Assembly (NCBI GenBank): GCA_964538025.1
Contig: CAZICZ010000005.1
Location: forward strand, 1-64,000
Source: UBA5078 sp964538025
GTDB lineage: Bacteria; Pseudomonadota; Gammaproteobacteria; Pseudomonadales; Pseudohongiellaceae
DNA: 64,000 nucleotides
Direction of reading: 5' to 3'
This document shows, piece by piece, positions 50,919 to 59,301 of the stretch. A model generated the notes under the pieces. The model was not told the origin of the DNA and ran no database searches. It saw only the letters and a program-made list of their open reading frames with translations. Position 1 is the first letter of the stretch. Every line of letters begins with the position of its first letter. The position numbers were made by a program, and so were the translations under genes.

Positions 50919-52280
50919 TTACGCCTCTTCGGCCTGAATCTGTTGTGCAATGCGCTGCACGTCATCCAGCACCCGCAGCAGATTGCCGCTCCACAGTTTG
51001 CCAATCTGCTCTTCGGTGTAGCCACGGCGCACCAGTTCAAGCGTCACATTGAAGGTTTCTGACGCATCGTTCCAGCCCCGAATACCGCCACCGCCATCGA
51101 AGTCGGAACTGATGCCGACGTGGTCGATGCCTATCAGCCGCACCATGTAATCGATGTGGTCAATAAAGTCTGACACATCCACGGGCGGTGCCACCGGGTC
51201 CACTTCAGTGGCGATCAGGGGAGCCACCAGGGCATCCACCTGTGCAGCTTTCATTTGGTATTGCGCACGCGCTTCATCGTCAAGCTCCCGCACCTGAGCG
51301 CCATTGAGCAGATCGATGCCCTGCTCCTGCGCGATGCGGCTGCGCAGCGCGTTCAGAGCGGCCTGGTGGGCGTTGTGCTTCTCGGTATTCAGATAACTGC
51401 TGAAGGCGGTCGCCTGGACCACACCACCGTTGTCACGCACGGCCAGCAGCTGCTCGTCGTCCATGTTGCGGCTGACATCGTTCATCGCGCGGGCAGACGA
51501 ATGGGAGGCAATCACCGGGGCACGCGTCAGCTCCAGCACCTGCATGTTGGAAGTCTTGGCGGGATGGGAGAGGTCGATCATCACGCCCCACTTGTTCAGC
51601 TCCACTACGGCCTGCCGGCCCAAGTCACTCAGGCCATTGTGCAGCCACACGCCATCGCCCTCGCCCGTGTTGGAGTCGGCGAACTGGCTGTGACCGTTGT
51701 GGGCAAGCGACATGTAACGGGCGCCCATCTCTTGAAAGCGCTTTACATTGCCAACATCCAGCCCCATCGAGTAGGCATTCTCCACGCCGATCATCGCGAC
51801 CTTCTTGCCCGCGGCGTCAATGCGGCGCACATCTTCGGAGGTGTAGGCCATTTCGATGGTGTCGGGCGCGAACTGCTCCGCCAGTCGGTGAATTGCACTG
51901 AATTTGTCGAGCGCATTGGCTTCCGCCGCGGCATAGCCTTCGGGTGTCAGCGGGCCTTGTCCGGTGTAGACGATAAACCACGCGACATCGAGCCCCCCCT
52001 CGATCATCTTGGGCAGATTCACCTGCGTGTCGAGATCGGCGGTGTAATTGTTGGTCTCGGTAAAATTGACGGTGTTGATGTCCGCGTGCGTGTCGAGTGT
52101 GATCACTCGTTCATGAATTCCGCGGGCACGCGCCACAATAGCCTCTTCGGTTTCGGCGGCAGGCATGGCGGAGACTTCGGCAGCCGCGGGCATGGGCGCT
52201 TCGGGCGCCGTCTGTTCGGCGGGGCTACAGGAGGCCAATGCAATGGCGCTGCACAGGGACAGCAAGGTGTGATTCTTCAT
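50919..52280 (-). CDS. Membrane dipeptidase (M19), lipoprotein
   Basis: A 453-residue zinc dipeptidase anchored by a lipoprotein signal (ALASC-SP, Cys18). M19 features: LDTHADINTV (H-x-D ligands), GVENAYSMG (Glu ligand) and PVIASHSSARAMNDVSRNM with His ligands, plus HVGISSDFDGGGGI near the C-terminus. Renal-dipeptidase-like enzymes cleave dipeptides and some beta-lactams. It is divergent from a penicillin acylase lipoprotein gene (144-bp gap); shared roles in amide breakdown are inferred only from proximity. Confidence 0.9.
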   Translation of the reverse strand: MKNHTLLSLCSAIALASCSPAEQTAPEAPMPAAAEVSAMPAAETEEAIVARARGIHERVITLDTHADINTVNFTETNNYTADLDTQVNLPKMIEGGLDVAWFIVYTGQGPLTPEGYAAAEANALDKFSAIHRLAEQFAPDTIEMAYTSEDVRRIDAAGKKVAMIGVENAYSMGLDVGNVKRFQEMGARYMSLAHNGHSQFADSNTGEGDGVWLHNGLSDLGRQAVVELNKWGVMIDLSHPAKTSNMQVLELTRAPVIASHSSARAMNDVSRNMDDEQLLAVRDNGGVVQATAFSSYLNTEKHNAHQAALNALRSRIAQEQGIDLLNGAQVRELDDEARAQYQMKAAQVDALVAPLIATEVDPVAPPVDVSDFIDHIDYMVRLIGIDHVGISSDFDGGGGIRGWNDASETFNVTLELVRRGYTEEQIGKLWSGNLLRVLDDVQRIAQQIQAEEA

Positions 52281-52424
52281 GGGCAGATTCTCAATGGGTG
52301 GAGGAGTCGGGTCGCGCTCATCCTAGCAGTGCGGGATTCTCCGTCGCAACTTCCGTTTTTTGAGCGAATGCGGTTTACTTCTTGCATCAGGATTTTTCCT
52401 CATTTCTTTCGGAGTCAATGCGTC

Positions 52425-54677
52425 ATGTTCCTGCACTCTTTTCGTCACTTCCTGCTGGGCAGTGCACTGTTATCGCTCGTCGTTGCCTGCTCCCCGCAAG
52501 AAGAAGTGCCGGTGCCGACAGAGGCCGAACGCCTGCAGGCAATTGCCGAGCGCGTGACCATTATCCGTGACGATTTCGGCGTTGGGCATGTGTATGGCCC
52601 GACAGATGCTGACGCCGTGTTTGGTCTGCTTTACGCGCAGGCAGAAGATGATTTTCCCCGCGTGGAACGCAATTACGTGTGGGCCATCGGGCGCCTCGCG
52701 GAGGTCGAGGGCGAATCGGCGCTTTACAGTGATCTGCGCGCCAAACTCTATATGACCCAGGCACAGGCACAGGCCGCCTACGATGCCGCGCCGCCCTGGT
52801 TGCAGGCACTGTGTGATGCCTTTGCCGATGGCCTGAACTATTACCTGCTGACCCATCCCGAGGTGACACCCCGCCTGCTGACCCGTTTCGAGCCCTGGAT
52901 GCCCTTTTATTTTTTTGAAGGGTCGATCGGCGGGGATATCGAACAGATTCCGCTGCCGGGTATCGAAGCGTTTTACTCCCGTGCACAGGAGATGCAAGAC
53001 AAGGTACCAGTCGCCACACTTAGCACTGACACTCCCTCATCCTCCTTTGCCTCGTGGGAGGATCGCGCTCTGGCCCGCACCATCCTGGAGGAGCCCGCCG
53101 GGTCCAACGGCATCGCGCTGGATGGCAGCCGCACCCTCTCGGGGGATGCCATGCTGCTGATCAACCCGCACACGAGTTTCTTTTTCCGCGGGGAATATCA
53201 GGTGGTCAGTGACGAGGGGCTCAATGCCTATGGCGCGTCTACCTGGGGCCAGTTTTTTATATATCAGGGCTTCAATGAAAACACCGGCTGGATGCACACC
53301 TCCACGGCCGCCGACTTTATCGACGAATTTGTGGAAGACGTGGTGATGGAAAACGGCGCGCTGCATTACCGCTATGGCGACGAGTTGCGGCCGGTGGAGG
53401 TTTCGCGCATCAGCCTGCAGGTGCGCACCGATACCGGCATGGAAACGCGGGAGTTCCCCGCCTTCCACACGCACCACGGCCCCGTGACACATGCGTTGGA
53501 CGGCCGCTGGGTCGTCACGCGCATCAACTGGAATCCGGTGGAGGCCCTGCGACAGTCTTACCTGCGCATGAAAACCGCCAATTATGAAGAGTTCCGCGAG
53601 GTGCTGGACATTCGCACCAACTCCTCCAACAACACCGTGTTCGCCGACAGCAGCGGGAACATCGCCTACTTCCACGGCAACTTCATGCCCGTGCGCGACC
53701 CGCAGTTCGATTACCAGCATCCTGTGGATGGCAGCAATCCGGCCACCGACTGGCAGGGCGTCCACGCGGTGGAGGACACCGTGTTCGTGCGTAACCCGTT
53801 CACGGGCTACATCCAGAACAGCAACTCAACGCCCTTCACCGTCTCGGGCGAGGACAGCCCGCTGCGCGAGGACTACCCCGTCTACATGGCGCCGGATGCC
53901 GAGAATTTCCGCGCCAAACACTCCATTCCCCTGCTGGAACAGGCCGATGCCATGACGCTGGAGTCTCTGCTGGACCTTGCCTATGACACCTTCCTGCCCG
54001 GCTTCGAGCAGCTCATCCCCGGCCTCGTGGCCGCCTATGACGCCGACAGTGCGGCCTGGCCCCACCTGGCCGAGCCTATCGCGGTGCTGCGGGACTGGGA
54101 CCTGCGCACCGGCGTCGATTCCGTGGCCATGTCACTCGCCCATTTCTATGGCATGAACGCGGCGCAGCAGATCGACACGCCCGACGAGATGAGCCAGTTG
54201 GAACAGATTGCGTGGCTGGGCACCGACAGCCCGGCGCAGGCGCGCCTGCAGGTGTTCAGCGACACCGTGGCGGAGCTAACGACCAAGTTCGGCAGCTGGA
54301 ACACGCCCTGGGGCGAGATCAACCGGTACCAGCGCCTGACGGGCGAGATCACCCCGCCCTATGACGATGCCGGCCCCAGCCTCGCGGTGGGCATGGCCTC
54401 GGGCCGCTGGGGCGCCCTCGCCTCCTTTGGCGCTCGCGCCTTCCCCGGCACCAATCGGATTTATGGCAACAGTGGCAACAGCTTTGTGGCGGTGGTGGAG
54501 TTTGGCGAGCGTCTGCGCGCCCTCAGCATTCTGGCGGGCGGGCAGAGCAATGACCCGGCCTCGCCCCATTTCGATGATCAGGCGCAGCGCTATGTGGACC
54601 GAGAGTTCAAGGAAGTGGCGTTCTATCGTGAAGACGTTGAGGCACGTGCCCGCGCCACCTATCACCCCGGAGAGTGA
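52425..54677 (+). CDS. Penicillin/acyl-homoserine-lactone acylase family lipoprotein
   Basis: An Ntn-hydrolase precursor of 750 residues, lipid anchored (SLVVAC-SP, Cys22). The nucleophile of the mature beta chain is Ser227 in EEPAG-SNGIALDGSRT, cleaved from the alpha chain; Asn228 and the later SNN segment (NSSNNTVFADSSGNIAYFHG) support the acylase site. LINPHTSFFFRGEYQ and YGAST resemble substrate-loop motifs. The family hydrolyses amides such as penicillin side chains or AHL signals. GGAG at 52411-52414 supports the ATG at 52425. The same frame is open to 51255, but that is antisense to the M19 gene and not coding. Confidence 0.9.
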   Translation: MFLHSFRHFLLGSALLSLVVACSPQEEVPVPTEAERLQAIAERVTIIRDDFGVGHVYGPTDADAVFGLLYAQAEDDFPRVERNYVWAIGRLAEVEGESALYSDLRAKLYMTQAQAQAAYDAAPPWLQALCDAFADGLNYYLLTHPEVTPRLLTRFEPWMPFYFFEGSIGGDIEQIPLPGIEAFYSRAQEMQDKVPVATLSTDTPSSSFASWEDRALARTILEEPAGSNGIALDGSRTLSGDAMLLINPHTSFFFRGEYQVVSDEGLNAYGASTWGQFFIYQGFNENTGWMHTSTAADFIDEFVEDVVMENGALHYRYGDELRPVEVSRISLQVRTDTGMETREFPAFHTHHGPVTHALDGRWVVTRINWNPVEALRQSYLRMKTANYEEFREVLDIRTNSSNNTVFADSSGNIAYFHGNFMPVRDPQFDYQHPVDGSNPATDWQGVHAVEDTVFVRNPFTGYIQNSNSTPFTVSGEDSPLREDYPVYMAPDAENFRAKHSIPLLEQADAMTLESLLDLAYDTFLPGFEQLIPGLVAAYDADSAAWPHLAEPIAVLRDWDLRTGVDSVAMSLAHFYGMNAAQQIDTPDEMSQLEQIAWLGTDSPAQARLQVFSDTVAELTTKFGSWNTPWGEINRYQRLTGEITPPYDDAGPSLAVGMASGRWGALASFGARAFPGTNRIYGNSGNSFVAVVEFGERLRALSILAGGQSNDPASPHFDDQAQRYVDREFKEVAFYREDVEARARATYHPGE

Positions 54678-54698
54678 CGCGCGCGGGTTCTTTCCTGA

Positions 54699-55217
54699 TC
54701 AATGGGCATGCGCGTCGTGCGCATCGCCCTCCCATCCCGGGTGCTGAAAATAGTGCCCATAGGCGTCCAGCGCTGCCTTGAGCGCCGGCAGCCCCGCCGG
54801 TGACTGCGGCGCGGCGTCCAACTCCCCCGCCGCGACCAGCAGATGCCCCAGAATGATGTGCAGATTGGCATCTGCCTCCGGTGCCAGCGCGCACTCCTCG
54901 ATCATGGTATTCACGCTGCCCATGACCACCTCGCCCAGTTGCCGGGCCTGTTCGCTGCTGAGTTGTCCTGCCTCAAACACCGGGGTCAGCATGTCCACCG
55001 CCGCCCGGATCTGCGTCATGTTGTGCCGCAGAGGCTCGTCCGTCTCCCAGGGCTCAGTGCCGTTGAGGCGCAGCGCCTCGTCTGTCATATGCCCCGCGTG
55101 GGCATGGGCGTCTTCGTCGTGCCCGTGCGCATCCGCCTGGGCCAATGCCGGTGTTGCCCCGCCGGAGAGAACCCCCGTCAGCAACAGCAGCATTCCTGTG
55201 TGAAATCGTCGTGTCAC
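54699..55217 (-). CDS. Exported His-rich DnrO-like protein
   Basis: A 172-residue secreted protein starting at GTG 55217, with AAGGAG 7 nt upstream. Signal peptide (MLLLLTGVLSGGATPALA core), then a His/Asp-rich stretch (ADAHGHDEDAHAHAGHM), and a helical domain with ALRLNGTEPWETDEPLRHNMTQIRAAVDML, EECALAPEADANLHIILGHLLVAAGEL and a His-rich end (WEGDAHDAHAH). Related sequences are annotated DnrO. Metal binding is likely from the His clusters; a function is not established. Alternative upstream ATG starts lack a ribosome site. Confidence 0.7.
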   Translation of the reverse strand: MTRRFHTGMLLLLTGVLSGGATPALAQADAHGHDEDAHAHAGHMTDEALRLNGTEPWETDEPLRHNMTQIRAAVDMLTPVFEAGQLSSEQARQLGEVVMGSVNTMIEECALAPEADANLHIILGHLLVAAGELDAAPQSPAGLPALKAALDAYGHYFQHPGWEGDAHDAHAH

Positions 55218-55313
55218 GGTCGTTCTCCTTGTCGTGAATGTCATGCCAGTGTACGCGAATGGCGACGGCGGTGATGTCGAAAAGATCAAACACGCTCGTC
55301 ATGCGGCGTAGCC

Positions 55314-56264
55314 TTATGCCGAAAGCGCCGGCCTTGTGCGCGCCAGCAGGCCTTCCACCGCGTGGACGTTTTTCTCCAGCCGCAGGTCCTGCCACAAACC
55401 CTCGGCCTCCGGATGCGCCTGCCGCAGATAATTCACCCATTGCTTGATGCGCCCCAGACGATCGCGCAGTGGCAATGTGGCGCTGACTTCCTGCCAGAAA
55501 TCGTGCAGCAGTGGCAGGATGTAGGCCCACTGCGGCTCAAACGTGGTCTGCGCGCGAATCTGTCGCGCCAGAAACGGGCGCCGAACGGCCCCGCGCCCGA
55601 TCATGACATCCGGCGTCCCCGTGATTTCGACACAGCGCTGATAGTCCTCCACGGAGCAGATGTCCCCATTGGCAATCAAAGGAATGCGCAGGTGCGCGCG
55701 AATCCGTGCCAGGGCGTCCCAATGCACGGGCGGGGCATAGCCCTGCACGCGCGTGCGGGCGTGCACGGTGATCTCGCCCGCGCCGGCATCCTGCAGGGCC
55801 GATGCGTTGTCCAGCATCAAGGAGGTGTCTTCATAGCCCAGGCGCATCTTGGCCGACACCATGATATCTGCGGGCACTGCCTGACGGATCGCCTTGACGA
55901 CGCGGTACAGGCTTTCGGGCTCCTTTAACATCACCGCGCCGCCCGCACGCCGGTTCACCGTTTTGCTCGGACACCCGAAGTTCACATCCACGCCGAAGGA
56001 CCCCAGCTCAATCACCCGCACCGCATTGGCCGCCATTGCCTGCGGGTCGCTTCCCAGCAGCTGCACCCGCAGAGGCGTGCCCGAGGCGGTGCGCCCACCC
56101 GTCATGAGCTCCGGGCATTGCCCCAGCAGCACGCGGTCCGGATACAACCGGTCCACCACGCGCACAAATTCCGACACCACCCAATCGTAACCGCCCTGCG
56201 CGGTAATCAGGCGGCGCAGATGCGCGTCCGCAAGGCCTTCCATCGGGGCGAGCACAAGGCGCAT
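55314..56264 (-). CDS. dusC: tRNA-dihydrouridine(16) synthase
   Basis: Reduces U16 in tRNA using FMN and NADPH. The 316-residue protein begins MRLVLAPMEGLADAHLRRL, then has VNFGCPSKTVNRRAGGAVML (catalytic Cys), VSAKMRLGYED, ITVHARTRVQGYAPPVHWDAL and IGRGAVRRPFLARQI. Sequence style and the N-terminus fit DusC rather than DusA or DusB. It follows an SRPBCC gene by 5 bp on the same strand. Confidence 0.92.
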   Translation of the reverse strand: MRLVLAPMEGLADAHLRRLITAQGGYDWVVSEFVRVVDRLYPDRVLLGQCPELMTGGRTASGTPLRVQLLGSDPQAMAANAVRVIELGSFGVDVNFGCPSKTVNRRAGGAVMLKEPESLYRVVKAIRQAVPADIMVSAKMRLGYEDTSLMLDNASALQDAGAGEITVHARTRVQGYAPPVHWDALARIRAHLRIPLIANGDICSVEDYQRCVEITGTPDVMIGRGAVRRPFLARQIRAQTTFEPQWAYILPLLHDFWQEVSATLPLRDRLGRIKQWVNYLRQAHPEAEGLWQDLRLEKNVHAVEGLLARTRPALSA

Positions 56265-56269
56265 CGGCG

Positions 56270-56755
56270 TTACGCTCCTTTGCCTTGCGCAAGGTAGTCC
56301 TCAAGATGACGCAATGTTCCATAACCAATCTCCACGGCGCCAAACTCAAGCCCGGCATCGCGCTGCGCGCGCGTGGGGTGCAACTGCCGCATCATCACCA
56401 CGGTTTTGCCGTTGCTTTGCTCCTCAAACGTGACGCGCACCCGGAAACGCCCTGGGTCATTATCGATGTCACTGCCGTGATCAAACTCGATCAGCCCCGG
56501 AGACTCTATCCGCAAAAACACCACGCGATTGCCGTAATGCACCCCGTCGGCGCTCAGATAACTGAAGCGCCACATGCCCCCCACGCGCACATCGATCTCG
56601 TGTGTCTCGCAGCGAAACCCCGGCGGACAAAACCACTGCGTCAGGTGCTCCGCCTGGCTCCACACCGCGAACACCCGCGCACGCGGTGCATCTATCACGC
56701 GCGTCAAAATCAGCTCGCGCTGCGCGACATCCTCGTTCCATTCATTGATAGGCAT
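56270..56755 (-). CDS. SRPBCC (AHSA1-like) domain protein
   Basis: A 161-residue START-like protein. The AHSA1 pattern is clear: RELILTRVIDAPRARVFAVWSQAEHLTQWFCPPGF, VGGMWRFSYLSADGVHYGNRVVFLRIESPGLIEFDHG, and TVVMMRQLHPTRAQRDA. Such proteins next to ArsR regulators are common and of unknown ligand. The ATG at 56755 starts the domain. Operon with the ArsR gene upstream (13-bp gap) and dusC downstream. Confidence 0.85.
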   Translation of the reverse strand: MPINEWNEDVAQRELILTRVIDAPRARVFAVWSQAEHLTQWFCPPGFRCETHEIDVRVGGMWRFSYLSADGVHYGNRVVFLRIESPGLIEFDHGSDIDNDPGRFRVRVTFEEQSNGKTVVMMRQLHPTRAQRDAGLEFGAVEIGYGTLRHLEDYLAQGKGA

Positions 56756-56768
56756 AAACGATATCCCG

Positions 56769-57092
56769 CTATTCCTTCTTTTTAAATTGATGAACATGCA
56801 GCTCCATGGCATCGAGGCGTTGCTCCCACAACTGCCGTTGCTGCGCCATCCACGTTTCCACCGCCAAGAGCCCCTCGGCCCGAAGACTGCACGGACGCTT
56901 TGTGCCCTCCACCCGACGCACAATGAGGCCCGCCTCCTCCAACACTTTTAAATGCTGAGAGACAGCCGGCTGGCTGATGGCAAAGGGCGCGGCGAGCTCA
57001 TTGACCGTGGCCTCCCCCTGCGCCAGGCGCGCGAGAATCGCCCGACGTGTCGGGTCTGCCAGTGCGTAAAAAGCAGCATCCATTTTATTCAT
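56769..57092 (-). CDS. ArsR-type winged-helix regulator
   Basis: A 107-residue transcription regulator: MDAAFYALADPTRRAILARLAQGEATVNELAAPFAISQPAVSQHLKVLEEAGLIVRRVEGTKRPCSLR is a complete ArsR helix-turn-helix with beta wing. It lacks the CxC metal site of ArsR sensors, so the signal is unknown. Paired with an SRPBCC gene, a pattern in which the regulator usually controls its own operon. Confidence 0.9.
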   Translation of the reverse strand: MNKMDAAFYALADPTRRAILARLAQGEATVNELAAPFAISQPAVSQHLKVLEEAGLIVRRVEGTKRPCSLRAEGLLAVETWMAQQRQLWEQRLDAMELHVHQFKKKE

Positions 57093-57428
57093 AAGTGTTA
57101 GCTTATATTACGAAGTGGGCTTCATCAAGCGGGGGATTTGGAGGATTAAGAGGATGAAGGAAATATCAGAGTGATATTGCATTCAGAAAAACGTTGGAGG
57201 CTTCCTCTTGGTGTTCCTCGTTACCTATTACACATGTTAGGAAGTACATTTTTTGGAGGCTGTGCTGACGCACATTTAGACACTCTTCGATAGCACTTTT
57301 CTTACAGGAGAGGATGTCGAACTTATCTTAAAAAAGTCGATGCATTTCTGGCTACATAAGCGTACTGAAAATAGAAAAGTAACTACCTACGGCCGTAGGT
57401 AACTTCTTGTAGATGTAGCTAATTAGAA
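57093..57428. other. A+T-rich gap with a perfect palindrome beside tRNA-Arg
   Basis: A 336-bp stretch between the ArsR gene and the 3' end of tRNA-Arg, visibly richer in A+T than its surroundings. No open frame has a ribosome site or recognisable family. It holds an 18-bp perfect palindrome TACCTACGGCCGTAGGTA (57384-57401) followed by TTGTAGATGTAGC. Lying on the 3' side of a tRNA, it could be a relic of an integrated element; no integrase or repeated tRNA end is visible. Confidence 0.4.
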
Positions 57429-57505
57429 TGGCGCGCCCGGCATGATTCGAACATGCGACCCCCTAGTTCGTAGCCAGGTACTCTATCCAGCTGAGCTACG
57501 GGCGC
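57429..57505 (-). tRNA. tRNA-Arg (ACG)
   Basis: On the minus strand: acceptor GCGCCCG, D arm GCTCAGCTGGATAGAGT, anticodon loop CTACGAA (anticodon ACG, inosine-modified in vivo), TPsi loop TTCGAAT, 3' acceptor CGGGCGC, discriminator G and encoded CCA. It resembles E. coli tRNA-Arg(ACG). Confidence 0.94.
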
Positions 57506-57519
57506 TCAAAGAGGTGCGT

Positions 57520-57547
57520 ATTATATAGAAATCGGCGCCGATGCAAA
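57520..57547 (-). promoter_or_regulatory. tRNA-Arg promoter with a 12-bp palindrome in the spacer
   Basis: Minus strand: TTTGCA (57542-57547) or the overlapping TTGCAT as -35, TATAAT (57520-57525) as -10, 16- or 15-bp spacer. ATCGGCGCCGAT (57531-57542), a perfect palindrome, fills most of the spacer. The -10 ends 14 bp before the tRNA. Confidence 0.6.
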
Positions 57548-57615
57548 GGGGTTTTTTTAGCCATTCCGGGGGTATTTCTGAAAAAATGCCCTTGCATGTT
57601 ACTATCTGGCCACTT

Positions 57616-57632
57616 CCCGGGCCGGGCCCGGG
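57616..57632 (+). other. Very stable GC hairpin in the SEL1 leader
   Basis: CCCGGGC / GCCCGGG with a 3-nt loop, 45 bp upstream of the first SEL1 gene; no T-run follows, so it is more likely an mRNA structure or regulatory site than a terminator. Confidence 0.4.
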
Positions 57633-57676
57633 ACTGGGCATTCACTCACGGTTCGCAGCTGGTAGGTAGTCCTGAC

Positions 57677-58696
57677 ATGAACACCAAGATCCTCGCCTTT
57701 CCTCTCCTGATTAGCGCCCTCTTCACCCCCCTCGTTGCCCATGCCGGTCTGGAAGACGGGCTCAAGGCGTTTGAGGCAGAAGACTATGCCACCGCCCTGA
57801 CGGAATTCACGGAAGACGCCGAAAAAGGCGTTGCCCTCGCCCAGTACAACCTCGGGCTGCTGTACCACGACGGGCTGGGGACAGAACAGGATTTTGAAAA
57901 GGCCATGCAGTTGTTTGCTCTGTCTGCCCAACAGGGTGTGGCGCGGGCGCAGTACTTCCTCGGCAGCATGTACGACAATAGCCAGGGCACCGCGCAGGAC
58001 TATAAAGAGGCCTATCGCTGGTACGAGATGGCGGCCAATCAGGGCGATGCAGCTGCGCAATATGCGGTGGGCACGATGAACTTCTACGGCCAGGGCAAGC
58101 CAGAAGACTATGGCCAGGCGGTGCAGTGGTATGGCAAGGCGGCGCTGCAGGGGCACCGGGATTCGCAGTACAACCTCGGCATCATGCACGCCAATGGCTA
58201 CGGCACGCCGCCCGACGCGGAGGAGGCCCACAAGTGGTTCCTGGCGGCGGCGGAAGGCGGCAGCCCCGATGCGCAATACAACCTGGGCATCATGTATCAG
58301 GACGGCGTGGGCGTCGCGCCGGACCCGGTGGTCTCGGTACGCTGGTTCGTGCGCGCGGCGCAGAACGGCATTCCGCAGGCGCAGGCCCGCGTGGGCATCG
58401 CCTATGCCTCGGGCGTGGGCGTGGAGCGTGACTATGTGAAGGCGCGGGACTGGTTCACGGTCGCAGCGGAAAACGGGGATGTCCCCGCACTCGCCTTTCT
58501 GGGTCGGCTCTATCTGAATTCGCTGGGCATGGAGGAGCGTGATCTGGTGTCGGCCTACATGTGGTTCAAGCTGGCCAATTCCAGCGGGGACCAGGAAGCC
58601 GCGAACGTGATCGCCACCCTGCGCGGCTACATGAAGCCGGATGAGATCAGCAGCGCAGAGCAACGGGCCGTGGCCTGGGCGAGAGAACATCAATGA
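57677..58696 (+). CDS. Exported SEL1/TPR-like repeat protein 1
   Basis: A 339-residue periplasmic solenoid. Signal peptide MNTKILAFPLLISALFTPLVAHA. At least seven SEL1 units of about 36 residues with the A-x-x-x-L-G-x-M/L-Y-x-x-G-x-G pattern follow, e.g. ALAQYNLGLLYHDGLGTEQD, RAQYFLGSMYDNSQGT, DAQYNLGIMYQDGVGV. SEL1 repeats bind partner proteins, often in envelope signalling or cell-wall assembly; the partner is unknown. First of three coupled SEL1 genes (ATGA overlap with the next). Confidence 0.88.
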   Translation: MNTKILAFPLLISALFTPLVAHAGLEDGLKAFEAEDYATALTEFTEDAEKGVALAQYNLGLLYHDGLGTEQDFEKAMQLFALSAQQGVARAQYFLGSMYDNSQGTAQDYKEAYRWYEMAANQGDAAAQYAVGTMNFYGQGKPEDYGQAVQWYGKAALQGHRDSQYNLGIMHANGYGTPPDAEEAHKWFLAAAEGGSPDAQYNLGIMYQDGVGVAPDPVVSVRWFVRAAQNGIPQAQARVGIAYASGVGVERDYVKARDWFTVAAENGDVPALAFLGRLYLNSLGMEERDLVSAYMWFKLANSSGDQEAANVIATLRGYMKPDEISSAEQRAVAWAREHQ

Positions 58697-59301
58697 GCCC
58701 ACACTTTTTGCGTGTCCTGCTCCCTGCCCTGCTGCTGATCACCGGCAGCGTTTCGCAGGCCCAAACACCCCGTTCCCTGGAAACCCTCCAGCAGGCCGCG
58801 ACACAGGGCGAGCGCGCCGCCCAGTTTGAAATGGGCAACCGCTATCTCGCGGGCGATGGCGTGGCCGCTGACAATTTTGAGGCCGCCCGTTGGTTTCGGC
58901 TCGCCGCCGAGCAGGGCGACAACAACGCCCAGTACAACCTCGGGGTGATGTACATGCAGGGCACGGGCGTAATTGCCGACCTGCCACAGGCCATCGACTG
59001 GTTCCGCCGTGCGGCCGAACAGGGCGATGCGCCTGCCCAGTTCACGCTGGCCACGCTGTATGCCAACGGCCGCGGCGTGCCGCGGGACCCGGTGCTGGCT
59101 CACATGTGGTTCACCCTTGCGGCCTCGGGTGGCCACCGGGCGGCCGCCGCCAATCTGGTGCTGTATCAGGAAATGATGACAGACCTGCAGATTGCGGACG
59201 CACAAAAGCTGGCCCAGCAATGGGTGGAAAAATTCAACACACTGCGCGAGCCTGCGATGCTGGAAGATGGCGCGGCGGCCCAGCGACCGGGGACACCATG
59301 A
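58693..59301 (+). CDS. Exported SEL1 repeat protein 2
   Basis: A 202-residue protein with signal peptide (MSPHFLRVLLPALLLITGSV, cleavage near SQA-Q) and about four SEL1 units (AAQFEMGNRYLAGDGV, NAQYNLGVMYMQGTGV, PAQFTLATLYANGRGV). ATGA overlaps on both sides tie it translationally to its neighbours. Function unknown beyond protein binding. Confidence 0.85.
   Translation: MSPHFLRVLLPALLLITGSVSQAQTPRSLETLQQAATQGERAAQFEMGNRYLAGDGVAADNFEAARWFRLAAEQGDNNAQYNLGVMYMQGTGVIADLPQAIDWFRRAAEQGDAPAQFTLATLYANGRGVPRDPVLAHMWFTLAASGGHRAAAANLVLYQEMMTDLQIADAQKLAQQWVEKFNTLREPAMLEDGAAAQRPGTP

Noticed and set aside
51255..52424. A 390-codon N-terminal extension of the penicillin acylase
   Set aside because: The frame is open but is antisense to the M19 dipeptidase; the lipoprotein signal and ribosome site at 52425 mark the real start.
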